Assembly: GCA_050184295.1 (NCBI GenBank)
Contig: JBFXAM010000039.1
Location: forward strand, 1-38,114
Length of the DNA stretch: 38,114 bases
Direction of reading: 5' to 3'
Source: JBFXAM01 sp050184295
GTDB taxonomy: Bacteria; Planctomycetota; Phycisphaerae; UBA1845; Fen-1342
The position numbers and the translations under genes are program-made. Numbering within the stretch: position 1 is the stretch's first letter; every line of letters starts with the position of its first letter. The notes beneath the pieces are model-generated. The model did no database searches. It saw only the letters and a program-made list of their open reading frames with translations, and was not told the origin of the DNA. This document shows, piece by piece, positions 17,920 to 27,364 of this stretch.

Positions 17920-18576
17920 CTACGGCGTCGGTTTTGTCGCCGGCTCCGTTGCCGCTGCCGGCTCGATCGCCGTCCCCGGCGCCGCACCGCTCGGCGCACC
18001 CGCCGCGCTCCAAGGCGGAATGGCGTCGCCTTCCGGCCCGCGCGGTCCTGGCAGGTTCTTGCCGCGGAGCGACGCGATGTACGACGCCGTCAGCACGATC
18101 TCGTTCGGGTGCAGTTGCGTCTTCCACGCCGGCATCGCGTTCCCTGCCGCCCCGTTCGTGATCACCGTCGCGATGTCCTCGACCTTCTTTACATTCTTCC
18201 AGTGATCGTCCGTGAGGTTCGGTCCGATCATCCCTTGCCCGTTCGTCGCATGACACCCGACGCAGCGACCCGCAAAGACCGTCTTGCCCACCGTCAGCCA
18301 CTTCTCGTCCCGCGAGTATTTCAGGATCGTCGCCGCGTCCGGCTGCAGTTCGCCGATCTCGCCGAATTGCAGTCTCAGATTCGCCGCGACCGCCGCCTGA
18401 TGCTCGTCGGCGAGCGTCCACGCGTCCGGACTGAACGTGAAGAACAGGAAGTACACGATGCTGAACACCGTCGTCGCGTGGAAAATCAGCCACCACCAGC
18501 CCGGGGTCGGATTGTCGTATTCCTGAATCCCGTCGTAGTTGTGGTCCAGCACCACATCTTGCGGCAAACCGCTCAT
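17920..18576 (-). CDS. ccoP: cbb3 oxidase subunit III (CcoP), mono-haem form
   Basis: The product has 218 residues, whereas classical CcoP has ~300 and two cytochrome c domains. It opens with VVLDHNYDGIQEYDNPTPGW, the conserved CcoP N-terminus, then one membrane helix (~residues 28-48). Only one haem site is present: CVGCH (Cys105, Cys108, His109), with a probable axial Met148 in NAMPAW. The C-terminal ~45 residues are Pro/Ala-rich, low in complexity and without a second CxxCH. It overlaps ccoQ by 4 nt and is followed 40 nt later by ccoG. Its role is to pass electrons from a soluble cytochrome c to the CcoO haem. No frameshift relic of a missing domain is visible nearby, so this looks like a genuine short form. 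Confidence 0.93.
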   Translation of the reverse strand: MSGLPQDVVLDHNYDGIQEYDNPTPGWWWLIFHATTVFSIVYFLFFTFSPDAWTLADEHQAAVAANLRLQFGEIGELQPDAATILKYSRDEKWLTVGKTVFAGRCVGCHATNGQGMIGPNLTDDHWKNVKKVEDIATVITNGAAGNAMPAWKTQLHPNEIVLTASYIASLRGKNLPGPRGPEGDAIPPWSAAGAPSGAAPGTAIEPAAATEPATKPTP

Positions 18577-18856
18577 CGACCGCTCCCTTGCTCGCCGATT
18601 CCCGAGGCCTCAGCTCCCGCGCGCAATTCCCAGCGACGCGCCGCACCGTCACCTTCCGGACGCGCGCCACGCGCGCCGCCGTTCGACATCAGCGCCGCGT
18701 CGTCACGCTCCAACGGCAGCCGCGCCGCACGCTCGATCTCCCGCTTCGGCCGCAGCATCACCCACACCACGATCGCCACAAAAACGGCGAAGAAAATCAC
18801 CAGCGCGATCTGCGCGAACGACACCAGCTTCAGACCGCTCATCACGTCGGTCAGAC

Positions 18857-18860
<4 letters not shown>
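18573..18860 (-). CDS. ccoQ: CcoQ-like small subunit of cbb3 oxidase
   Basis: The product has 95 residues with one membrane helix (FAQIALVIFFAVFVAIVVWV, about residues 15-34) followed at once by MLRPKREIERAARLPL. That helix plus a basic RPK-x-x-x-E segment between the oxidase subunit genes marks CcoQ/FixQ, which stabilises the CcoP contact. The usual length is 50-70 residues; here a polar Gly/Ala/Arg-rich tail of ~45 residues is added. Both ends overlap neighbours by 4 nt (ccoNO upstream, ccoP downstream), which fixes start and stop. Sequence alone is weak for so small a protein; position makes the call. Confidence 0.85.
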
Positions 18861-21166
<2,306 letters not shown>

Positions 21167-21286
21167 GTCTCGTGCTCCCAATGCCGCGGGCTCGGCCGCT
21201 GCGTCAGCCTGGTTCGCCGGCACAACGTTCGTCTCGCTGCGTCAGAATAAGACGATAACATGATCTCTACATCGTCAATCGGACTA

Positions 21287-21315
21287 ATAATGGCGGCGGA
21301 ATGAGTCAGTGTCAA
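21287..21315 (-). promoter_or_regulatory. Promoter of the cco operon
   Basis: On the minus strand TTGACA (21310-21315), a perfect -35 box, is followed after 17 bp by CATTAT (21287-21292). The expected transcript start near 21280 leaves a leader of ~114 nt before the ccoNO start at 21166. A second TTGACG (21273-21278) follows without a clear -10. Confidence 0.55.
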
Positions 21316-21417
21316 GGGTCGGGCGCTCAGAATAACCGGCTAAATTCTAGCGTCCAACGCGCGCTTTTTGAGTTATCAGACGTTATTGAAACGATCTTTC
21401 CTTTCCGAAAAACACTA

Positions 21418-21446
21418 TTGATGAATTGATAATCATGAGATACAGT
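21418..21446 (+). promoter_or_regulatory. Promoter of the Rrf2 gene with an embedded palindrome
   Basis: TTGATG (21418-21423) and TACAGT (21441-21446) are 17 bp apart, with the -10 about 29 bp before the ATG. The spacer contains the palindrome TGATAATCA (21427-21435), placed where a repressor could block RNA polymerase. Autoregulation by the Rrf2 protein is inferred. Confidence 0.5.
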
Positions 21447-21475
21447 ACATCGCAGCGCGAGGTCGAGGTACAAGA

Positions 21476-22006
21476 ATGCTCAGCCAAGGCGTCGGATACG
21501 CAGCCACCGCTCTCGGGCGAATCGCCGCCGCCGGCGGAACCTCGGTCCTCATCAAGGACATCGCCGACGACTGCGACATCCCCAGCGCCTACCTCGCAAA
21601 AATCATCAACACCCTCGCCCGACGAGGCATCGTCACCACCCAGCGCGGCGTCGGCGGCGGCGTCGTGCTCGCGCGCGCCGCGCAGTCGATTACCCTCTTC
21701 GACCTCTGCGTCGCCCTTGACGACCTCATCGTTCAGCCGCGCTGCATGCTCGGCGTCGCCCCCTGTTCCGACGAACGCGCGTGCCCCGCGCACCAGTTCT
21801 GGACCGGACACCGCGCCGGGATCGTCGCATTTCTGCAATCCACCACGATTGCCGACATTGCCGCTTTCGAAACCCGCCGGCGGTGGAAGCACCTGCCAGC
21901 CACGCCAAATCCTTCGGACCCGCCCGGCGCTCCGCCAGGCCGGCCATTGACGGTTCTCGGCAGTCGCACGCCGATGCACGCGTCCGACGCCGACACGCCG
22001 CAATAG
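21476..22006 (+). CDS. Rrf2 family transcriptional regulator with a cysteine cluster
   Basis: The product has 176 residues. The N-terminal ~80 residues form the Rrf2 winged helix: GYAATALGRIAA, VLIKDIADDCDIPSAYLAKI (recognition region) and a RRGIVTTQRGVGGGVVLAR wing. Cysteines at 90, 97 and 103 (spacing CX6CX5C) lie where IscR and NsrR bind an Fe-S cluster, so sensing of NO, oxygen or redox state is likely. The C-terminal ~40 residues are Pro/Arg-rich and look disordered. A GAGGT sequence precedes the ATG at 21476. The gene is divergent from the cbb3 oxidase operon across a shared control region, so ccoNO is the obvious candidate target. Whether it represses or activates cannot be read from sequence. 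Confidence 0.9.
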   Translation: MLSQGVGYAATALGRIAAAGGTSVLIKDIADDCDIPSAYLAKIINTLARRGIVTTQRGVGGGVVLARAAQSITLFDLCVALDDLIVQPRCMLGVAPCSDERACPAHQFWTGHRAGIVAFLQSTTIADIAAFETRRRWKHLPATPNPSDPPGAPPGRPLTVLGSRTPMHASDADTPQ

Positions 22007-22071
22007 GATCCGACGATCTTCCCGCACCTGCCGCGCGGCGGCGGGCATGAAACGCGCTACGCGCCGCGAAT

Positions 22072-23112
22072 TCAGGGAGCAGGCTGTGCCGATGTGTGGA
22101 TCGGTGTCAGCAGGAACGCCCGTACTTGGCCCTTGATCCTGCCGACGCCGACGATCGCTCCGGGATCGTTGATGTCGTTGGCGTACGCCAGCCACCAGCC
22201 ACTTTCCGGCGGGATGAGGTCGTTCAGGCTGATTAGAACGCCGTCGCGCCAGAGAATCGCGTGGGTAGTGCCGTCGAGGGCGCGCGCAGCGCCCACGACG
22301 TCGCCACGGTTGTTGACTGCGCGCGCCTGGCTCCAGCGCCCCAGCGTGCCCAGGGACTCGACCTGCCCGTGCGTCCAGCGAACGGCGGAGTAGTCGAGCG
22401 TGTCCGCCGCCGTCGCGAACCCGACCACTACGCCCGCGTCGTTGATGTCCCTTGCGACGCTCCAGGAGCCCCCGAGTGTGCCGAGGTCGGTCATCACGCC
22501 GCGCTGCCAGAGGAATGCATGCTGTTCGCCGTTATGAGTTTCCGCTTCGCCCACGATGGCCCCGGCGTTGTTCAGCGCTTGCGGTCGCGTGTCTTCCGGA
22601 TCGCCTCCCAGCGACAGCGGGCCCAGGTCGACCATTCCGCCGCGCTCTTGCCACAGAAACGTACGAACGCCGCCCGCGGACGTTTCCGCCAACCCGAGCA
22701 CTAGACCACGCTGGTTGATCGCGTACGCAATGCTGTTGGCGCCGCCCAGCGTCCCCACGTCGCGGTACAAACCGTCGCGCCAGACGAACCCTCGTATCGC
22801 GGCGTTTCCTGGCAGCGTCGACCCACCGACGACTTCACCCCGGTTGTTGATCCCGAACGCCACGGCCGAGGTGCCGCCGAGCGTTCCGAGATCTACCATT
22901 TCCCCGCTGTCCCAGCGAAACGCCACAGCGGGCGCATCGGCGAGGCCAACGACCTGGTAACGAGCATTGATCGCGAACGCCTCAGTCAGGCGCCGACCCG
23001 GCAACAGCCCCAGGTCCGTAATCTCATAGTGCTGTGCCCACGATGACACCGGCCAACCAAGGAGAAAACCCTGCGCTGCCGCCGTGAGAAAGATCAGTGC
23101 CCTGGCGCGCAT
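22072..23112 (-). CDS. Secreted HAF-repeat protein
   Basis: The product has 346 residues. The ATG at 23112 follows a strong GGAGGTG ribosome site; the longer open frame upstream lacks homology. Residues 1-27 form a signal peptide (ALIFLTAAAQGFLLGWPVSSWAQ). The rest is about seven ~45-residue repeats of the form DLGTLGG...A..IN..G.VVG, for example VDLGTLGGTSAVAFGINNRG and TDLGTLGGSWSVARDINDAG. This is the 'extracellular repeat, HAF family', probably a beta-propeller. No catalytic site is seen and the function is unknown. A TAAAAT -10-like box lies at 23156-23161 (minus strand), about 44 bp ahead, without a good -35. The gene is convergent with the Rrf2 gene, 65 bp away. Confidence 0.87.
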   Translation of the reverse strand: MRARALIFLTAAAQGFLLGWPVSSWAQHYEITDLGLLPGRRLTEAFAINARYQVVGLADAPAVAFRWDSGEMVDLGTLGGTSAVAFGINNRGEVVGGSTLPGNAAIRGFVWRDGLYRDVGTLGGANSIAYAINQRGLVLGLAETSAGGVRTFLWQERGGMVDLGPLSLGGDPEDTRPQALNNAGAIVGEAETHNGEQHAFLWQRGVMTDLGTLGGSWSVARDINDAGVVVGFATAADTLDYSAVRWTHGQVESLGTLGRWSQARAVNNRGDVVGAARALDGTTHAILWRDGVLISLNDLIPPESGWWLAYANDINDPGAIVGVGRIKGQVRAFLLTPIHTSAQPAP

Positions 23113-23424
23113 GACCTGCACCTCCCGACTTGACCCGTACTGACCCCGATTGCCCATTTTACACCGCTCGCCATCGCCACGAAACACGCAGGAGTGGTGT
23201 GCCGCGCCGCGCGACGCGGACGGGGCGCACGCGCCCCGACGCCGGCGGAGGCAGCGGATTGGAAGACTTCGCACCGGGGAAAACGCGGAGGTGTTTGTCG
23301 CTCGCCGCCAATGCAAAACGGGCGCGCCCCTTCGGACGCGCCCGTTTCGTGTTCATGTGCTGCACATTTGCACGAGAATTACGCTCGGCGCTTCACTCCA
23401 CGCCGGGCGCGCTGAGCGCGCGGC
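23113..23424. other. Intergenic region between fasciclin and HAF-repeat genes
   Basis: This 312-bp stretch has no convincing gene; open frames are short and arginine-rich. It holds the terminator-like hairpin at 23316-23347, a tight inverted repeat at 23221-23238 (CGGGGCGC/GCGCCCCG with a 2-nt gap), and the probable promoter of the HAF-repeat gene near 23156. Confidence 0.6.
23316..23347 (-). terminator. Terminator-like hairpin behind the fasciclin gene
   Basis: AAACGGGCGCG and CGCGCCCGTTT form a perfect 11-bp stem around a 10-nt loop, 78 bp after the fasciclin stop. On the minus strand the stem runs into a short T4 stretch. The A/T-flanked GC stem is typical of an intrinsic terminator, though the T run is short. 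Confidence 0.65.
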
Positions 23425-24012
23425 TTAGTGTCCGCCGGGCTTCTTCTCTTCGTGCTTCGGCTCCGCCTTGGGCGCCGCCATCAGCACGCCGTCGATGACG
23501 TGGATGGTGCCGTTGCCGGCTTCGATGTCGGTCTTGGTGACGGTCGCGCCGCCGATCATCACTTTGCCGTCCTTGGACACGATCGGAAATTCGCCGCCGC
23601 CGACCATCTTGGCGCTGGTCATCTTCGTGACTTCGGCCGCCTTGACGTTACCCGCAACCACGTGGTTCTTCAGGATGTCGGCCAGCTTGCTCTTGTTCTC
23701 CGGTTTCATCCAATCGGCAACCTTGTCCTTGCCGAGCTTGTCGAACGCGGCGTCGGTCGGACCGAAGACCGTGAACGGACCCTTGCCCTTCAGCGTCTCT
23801 TCGAGGCCGCCGGCCTTGATGAGTTTCGCCAGCGTCTTGTGGTCCGCCGATCCCGCGATCGTGTCGACGACGTCCTTCTTGGCGGTCGCGGCGGGCTTCT
23901 TCTCGTCCGCCTTGTGCTCCTGCGCGACCGACACGGTCGTCCAGCCGGCGATCGCGAGAACCGTAACCGGAACCGCAACACCAACGAACTTCACCAAACT
24001 GCGACGAAACAT
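23425..24012 (-). CDS. Secreted fasciclin domain protein
   Basis: The product has 195 residues. The ATG at 24012 follows AAGGAG at a good distance. Residues 1-30 are a signal peptide (FVGVAVPVTVLAIAGWTTVSVAQ). After a Lys-rich linker comes a single fasciclin (FAS1) domain, residues ~47-180: HKTLAKLIKAGGLEETLKG, then GPFTVFGPTDAAFDKL (H1 box), LADILKNHVVAGNV and GTIHVIDGVLMA (H2 box). The C-terminus is Lys/Glu/His-rich. Secreted FAS1 proteins act in adhesion or at the cell surface. It has its own promoter and a hairpin after its stop, so it is probably monocistronic. Its high lysine content is unlike its neighbours, as is usual for a soluble secreted FAS1 protein. Confidence 0.94.
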   Translation of the reverse strand: MFRRSLVKFVGVAVPVTVLAIAGWTTVSVAQEHKADEKKPAATAKKDVVDTIAGSADHKTLAKLIKAGGLEETLKGKGPFTVFGPTDAAFDKLGKDKVADWMKPENKSKLADILKNHVVAGNVKAAEVTKMTSAKMVGGGEFPIVSKDGKVMIGGATVTKTDIEAGNGTIHVIDGVLMAAPKAEPKHEEKKPGGH

Positions 24013-24111
24013 TGAGCAGACTCCTTGTTTTGAACCCTCGCACGGCGCCGAGACGTTGCACAGAACGTCTTCGTGTTAAACGGCGGTTCGCGGAACGTTC
24101 AAACGCGAACT

Positions 24112-24140
24112 CTTATATCCTTGCTCGACGGCGCTCACAA
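24112..24140 (-). promoter_or_regulatory. Promoter of the fasciclin gene
   Basis: On the minus strand TTGTGA (24135-24140) and TATAAG (24112-24117) are exactly 17 bp apart. The transcript should start near 24105, giving a leader of ~93 nt before the ATG. Confidence 0.6.
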
Positions 24141-24285
24141 GCCTATGAGGACTTTCCCCGATGCTGACCGCGAGCCGGCAATGCCACCGGTCGCCGCGAC
24201 GCGCTGACGCACACGCCGTCGGGCCGAACGCAATGCCGGAACCGCTCCCGCTTCGCGCTCCATGGTTCGCTTAACCGGCCCTCCC

Positions 24286-24314
24286 ACGACACCTTAGCAA
24301 CCCACCGCTATGAT
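24286..24314 (+). promoter_or_regulatory. Promoter of the CTP-kinase-like gene
   Basis: ACGACA (24286-24291) and TATGAT (24309-24314) are 17 bp apart. The -10 box covers the upstream ATG at 24310, so that codon would not be on the transcript. This supports the start at 24382. Confidence 0.5.
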
Positions 24315-24381
24315 CTTCCCAAACCGCCCGACCGCTCGCCGGCCGCGGCCCCCAACGCGCTCAGGACGGAGCCGCTTGCGC

Positions 24382-24972
24382 ATGGCGTATCGCCAAGAGA
24401 TCGCGCGGAAGACGATCCACCTCGCGTCCGCGCTCATTCCCACCGCGTACCTCTTCCTCCCGCGCGAACTCGTTCTCACGCTGCTGCTCATTCTCCTGCT
24501 CGCGATGGGCGCCATCGAAGTCCTGCGCCAGAACACACCCGCCTTCGGCCGGCTCTTCGATCGCATCCTCGGTTTCATGCTCCGCCGATTCGAGCACCGC
24601 GGCGTCACCGGAGCCACGTTCGTTTTCCTGGCGTCGTTTCTGGCGATCGGGCTCTTCCCCAAGCCCATCGCGCTCACCGTGCTCTACATCCTCTCCATCT
24701 CCGACTCGCTTGCGTCGCTGGTCGGCATGCGGTTCGGAAGCATCCGTTTCCGGGGCAAGTCGCTCGAGGGCAGCGCCGCGTTCTTCCTCTCGGCGCTGCT
24801 CATCGCGTGGATCGTGTTCCAGGGCCGCCCGGTTCCGGCACTCGTCGGCGCAACCGTCAGCACGGTCGCCGAGGCGCTCCCGCTGCGCCTCGGGCGCTAC
24901 GAGGTCAATGACAACGTCTGGGTTCCGCTCGTCACGGGCGCAACGCTGATGCTCGTTGTGCCGTCACCCTGA
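24382..24972 (+). CDS. CTP-dependent diacylglycerol/dolichol/phytol kinase-like membrane protein
   Basis: The product has 196 residues from the ATG at 24382. A longer frame from 24310 is rejected because its N-terminus is only Arg/Pro and its ATG falls within the -10 box. The protein starts YRQEIARKTIHLASALIPTA, the conserved RK-x-x-H segment of the SEC59/DGK1/VTE5 family. Several membrane helices follow (LVLTLLLILLLAMGAIEVLR, TFVFLASFLAIGLF, ALTVLYILSISDSLASLVG). SISDSLASLVGMRFG followed by KSLEGSAAFF matches the nucleotide-binding D-x-x-A-x-x-G-x-x-G...K-x-x-E-G-S motif of CTP-dependent lipid kinases. The C-terminus has AEALPLRLGRYEVNDN, also conserved (E-x-x-x...DN). The lipid substrate is unknown. 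It is convergent with the coiled-coil gene. Confidence 0.86.
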   Translation: MAYRQEIARKTIHLASALIPTAYLFLPRELVLTLLLILLLAMGAIEVLRQNTPAFGRLFDRILGFMLRRFEHRGVTGATFVFLASFLAIGLFPKPIALTVLYILSISDSLASLVGMRFGSIRFRGKSLEGSAAFFLSALLIAWIVFQGRPVPALVGATVSTVAEALPLRLGRYEVNDNVWVPLVTGATLMLVVPSP

Positions 24973-25052
24973 CCCCGCCGCCGAACATTGGAAGATGTGT
25001 TGACCGCCGCCGCGCCCGCGCGTCGCGCCACACGTCCTGGATCGCGTGCCGT

Positions 25053-25706
25053 TCAGGCCACGCGCACCGCGGCTTCGACCTCGTTGCTCTCCGGCGCGTA
25101 TGCGCGCAACGCCGCGAACAACTCCACCTCGCCGATCGGCGCATCCAGCCGCTCCGCCACGCTTTCCGTGGTCATCCCGGCGCCCAGTAGCTCCGCGATC
25201 GCCGGCGCGGCGCCCGCCCCCGCCGCCAGCACGCTCTGCCGGCGCGCCGTCGTGCTCGTGGCGGCACCCACCTCCCCGATCGCGGGGCGAACGATACTCA
25301 GCGCCGGTCGCCGGGCGCGCGCTGCCGCCACGCGCGCCCGCAAGCTCCCGGCGCGCGCTTCGCCGTCCGCGATCGGCGCCGCCGCCGCGGACGGCGGCGG
25401 TTCCGCACTCGCGCGCCGGAGCCGCTCATCCGCGCTCCGCAGCAGCGCTTCGAGCTGTGCAATCCGCGACTCGGTGTCGCGCTCGACGCGCTCCGCCACG
25501 CGCTCGACGTTCGCCAGCAGTTCCTCCAGCGTGCGCTGCAACCCGCGCTGATCGCGAATGCGGGCGCGCTGCTCGCGCAGCACGTCGCTCGCGCTCGGAC
25601 GGCGCGCCCGCCGCCAACGCTCGAACGCGAGCGCGCCCACCGCGCCGCCGACCGCGGCCAGACCGCCCCACCACGCCGCGCTCGCCAGCATCAGGCTAAG
25701 CATCAT
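25053..25706 (-). CDS. Membrane-anchored coiled-coil protein, C-terminal DUF6115/DUF2802-like motif
   Basis: The product has 217 residues and no named function that I recognise. Residues 1-28 are a membrane helix (LMLASAAWWGGLAAVGGAVG). Residues ~40-100 are rich in Arg/Glu/Leu and form a likely coiled coil (RTLEELLANVERVAERVERD, ESRIAQLEALLRSADERL). An Ala/Pro-rich linker follows. The C-terminal ~45 residues (IAELLGAGMTTESVAERLDA, then PIGEVELFAALRAY) resemble the short helical motif seen at the end of bacterial membrane proteins with a DUF2802/DUF6115-type tail. The start overlaps the end of larC by 11 nt, which implies coupled translation and shared transcription. A link to nickel-pincer cofactor chemistry is not evident. 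Confidence 0.72.
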   Translation of the reverse strand: MMLSLMLASAAWWGGLAAVGGAVGALAFERWRRARRPSASDVLREQRARIRDQRGLQRTLEELLANVERVAERVERDTESRIAQLEALLRSADERLRRASAEPPPSAAAAPIADGEARAGSLRARVAAARARRPALSIVRPAIGEVGAATSTTARRQSVLAAGAGAAPAIAELLGAGMTTESVAERLDAPIGEVELFAALRAYAPESNEVEAAVRVA

Positions 25707-26883
25707 TCGATTGCATCCATGCCTTCATCGCCGCGCCCTGCACGTGCCGCAGCGCCACGCCGCTGCGCCGCGCCGCCGCGGCACAGTCCTCGTACTCCGG
25801 CGTCGCCTGTAGAAGGTCGCCTCGCAGGCGACCGACCTTCACGCGAATCGGCCCGAACTCCGTCGCCACCGCGACGTGTTCGCGTCGCAGCTTGCTCCGC
25901 AGCGCCTCGTGTCGCCGCACGCCGAACGTGCTCGTCTCGCGGAACAGAACGGCTTCGATGCGCTCGCGATCGCCGGGCGCACACAGCACGGTGACAAGTT
26001 GTCCGGCGCGTCCCTTCTTCATGACGATCGGCACGGTGAACACGTCGAGCGCACCGGCGTGCAGGACTTGCTCGCACGCGTACGCGAGCGTTTGCGGGCT
26101 GAGGTCGTCGACCTGGGCTTCCAGCACGCAAACCACGTCGTGTTCGGGTGTTTCCGCCGCCGACGAATCTCCGATCAGCACGCGCAAGATGTTCGCGCGG
26201 GTTTTGCCTTCGCGGGTCCCCGCGCCGCAGCCGGTCGCGGTCAACTGCATCGCCGGCACGCCGCCAAACCCCGCCGCCAGCGTCGTCAGAATCGCCGCCC
26301 CGGTCGGTGTCGTCAGCTCGCCGGGTTCGTCGCAGGCGGCGATCGCCGCCCCGACCAGCAGCTTCGCCGTCGCCGGCGCCGGGACCGGCATCAGCCCGTG
26401 CTCGCACATCACCGAGCCGCTTCCGGTCGGGATCGGCGAGCAGACGACGCGTTCCACACCCAGCAGATGCAGCGCCGCCGCGGCGCCCACGATGTCGACG
26501 ATCGCATCATCCGCGCCGACCTCGTGAAAGTGCACCTTCTCCACGGTCGTCGCATGCACCGCCGCCTCGGCCTCCGCGAGCCGCCGAAAAACCGCGCTCG
26601 CGTTCGCTGCCACCGGCGCCGGAAGCTCCGCCGCCGCGATGATCTTCAGAATGTGCGACAGATGTCGGTGTTGCCGCGGCGCACCCGTGCCAATCGCAAC
26701 GCGAACGAGCGTCGCCGCGATGCCGTGCCGCTTGACCCTCTCCGCATGCAGCTCGACGCCCGCCAGGTTCAGCCGCGCCACGACGGCGCGCAGGTCGTCG
26801 ATCGGACAGCCCGCATCGACCAGGGCCGCCAGAATCATGTCGCCCGCAGCACCGGAAAAGCAGTCGAAGTAGCAGGTGCGCAT
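25696..26883 (-). CDS. larC: LarC, nickel-pincer cofactor biosynthesis protein
   Basis: The product has 395 residues. The ATG at 26883 starts the family sequence RTCYFDCFSGAAGDMILAAL; the frame is open further upstream but without homology. Other LarC marks are EKVHFHEVGADDAIVDIVG, PIPTGSGSVMCEHGLMPVPA, ELTTPTGAAILTTL and DDLSPQTLAYACEQVLHAGA. A GGGAGGAGG sequence precedes the start. LarC inserts nickel into the pyridinium bis-thiocarboxylate nucleotide, using CTP, to give the pincer cofactor of lactate racemase and relatives. In Lactiplantibacillus plantarum larC is read by frameshifting; here it is one continuous frame. LarB, LarE and LarA are not in the window, so the client enzyme is unknown. 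The stop overlaps the next gene by 11 nt. Confidence 0.95.
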   Translation of the reverse strand: MRTCYFDCFSGAAGDMILAALVDAGCPIDDLRAVVARLNLAGVELHAERVKRHGIAATLVRVAIGTGAPRQHRHLSHILKIIAAAELPAPVAANASAVFRRLAEAEAAVHATTVEKVHFHEVGADDAIVDIVGAAAALHLLGVERVVCSPIPTGSGSVMCEHGLMPVPAPATAKLLVGAAIAACDEPGELTTPTGAAILTTLAAGFGGVPAMQLTATGCGAGTREGKTRANILRVLIGDSSAAETPEHDVVCVLEAQVDDLSPQTLAYACEQVLHAGALDVFTVPIVMKKGRAGQLVTVLCAPGDRERIEAVLFRETSTFGVRRHEALRSKLRREHVAVATEFGPIRVKVGRLRGDLLQATPEYEDCAAAARRSGVALRHVQGAAMKAWMQSNDA

Positions 26884-26959
26884 GCCAGGCCGCCTCCTCC
26901 CGCCGCCCCGGGCCCGCGTCGTAACCGCACGGCGGTCGGACGATGGGCGGCGCGACCGA

Positions 26960-26988
26960 GTTATGGCGCGAACGCGCGGTGGTGGCAA
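26960..26988 (-). promoter_or_regulatory. Candidate promoter of larC
   Basis: On the minus strand TTGCCA (26983-26988) and CATAAC (26960-26965) are 17 bp apart, about 77 bp ahead of the larC start. Confidence 0.4.
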
Positions 26989-27005
26989 GCGCCCCCCGCC
27001 TACGG

Positions 27006-27124
27006 GTAGTGGGTCCGTTTGATCCGGGTGGTACGGGCGTCTCGCCCGCTCATGCGACAGACACGCGCGAGACGCCCCTACCACCCTTCCAAATTCAATT
27101 TTTTTCACGAAACTGACCCACTAC
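27006..27124. repeat. 119-bp imperfect palindromic element, REP/MITE-like
   Basis: The ends are perfect 10-bp inverted repeats: GTAGTGGGTC at 27006-27015 and GACCCACTAC at 27115-27124. Further in, GGGTGGTACGGGCGTCTCGC pairs with GCGAGACGCCCCTACCACCC with a single mismatch, around a ~20-nt loop. The right half also carries an A/T-rich insert (T7 run at 27099-27105). The element has no open frame of its own. It could fold as a long hairpin in either strand. Confidence 0.7.
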
Positions 27125-27265
27125 TCGCCAACGGACCGGCGGCGGATTCTTGGACGGCGCTGGAGTTTCTTCGCGATTCGCACGATAGCCGCAAAGTCAA
27201 TCCGGTATTCGCGCTCATGCGGCGCGGGGATTGACATAATTCCACAAGACGCTGGGCCCGGCGCT

Positions 27266-27293
27266 TGACTTAGACGCAATATGGCCGATAATC
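27266..27293 (+). promoter_or_regulatory. Upstream candidate promoter toward the XRE gene
   Basis: TTGACT (27266-27271) and GATAAT (27288-27293) are 16 bp apart, both with five of six consensus bases. It reads toward the XRE gene 183 bp further on. Confidence 0.45.
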
Positions 27294-27336
27294 AGCGTGT
27301 CAGCGGTGGTCTTCGCGTCCGCACGTTCGCGCGTAA

Positions 27337-27364
27337 TTGACAATGAAGCGGTTGGCGCTATAGT
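27337..27364 (+). promoter_or_regulatory. Main candidate promoter of the XRE gene
   Basis: TTGACA (27337-27342) and TATAGT (27359-27364) are 16 bp apart. A similar TTGACAATGA sequence recurs exactly 60 bp downstream (27397), with a weaker TAATGT -10 (27419-27424). The repeated boxes suggest tandem promoters or an operator that overlaps the -35 region. Confidence 0.55.

Larger units (their letters stand above)
21167..21475. other. Divergent control region between ccoNO and the Rrf2 regulator
   Basis: This 309-bp region is much richer in A+T than its flanks. It holds one promoter for each side, with the two -35 boxes about 100 bp apart, and a 9-bp palindrome TGATAATCA (21427-21435) inside the spacer of the Rrf2 promoter. 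No good FNR/ANR site (TTGAT-N4-ATCAA) was found. Confidence 0.7.
24013..24381. other. Divergent intergenic region, fasciclin gene and kinase-like gene
   Basis: This 369-bp region contains the fasciclin promoter (24112-24140, minus) and the kinase-like gene promoter (24286-24314, plus). At 24086-24110 an inverted repeat GTTCGCG/CGCGAAC encloses the palindrome GAACGTTC and overlaps the expected fasciclin transcript start. Nothing gene-like was seen. Confidence 0.6.

Noticed and set aside
21241..21475. FNR/ANR site controlling ccoNO
   Set aside because: TTGAT occurs at 21418, but the matching ATCAA half-site at the right spacing is absent.
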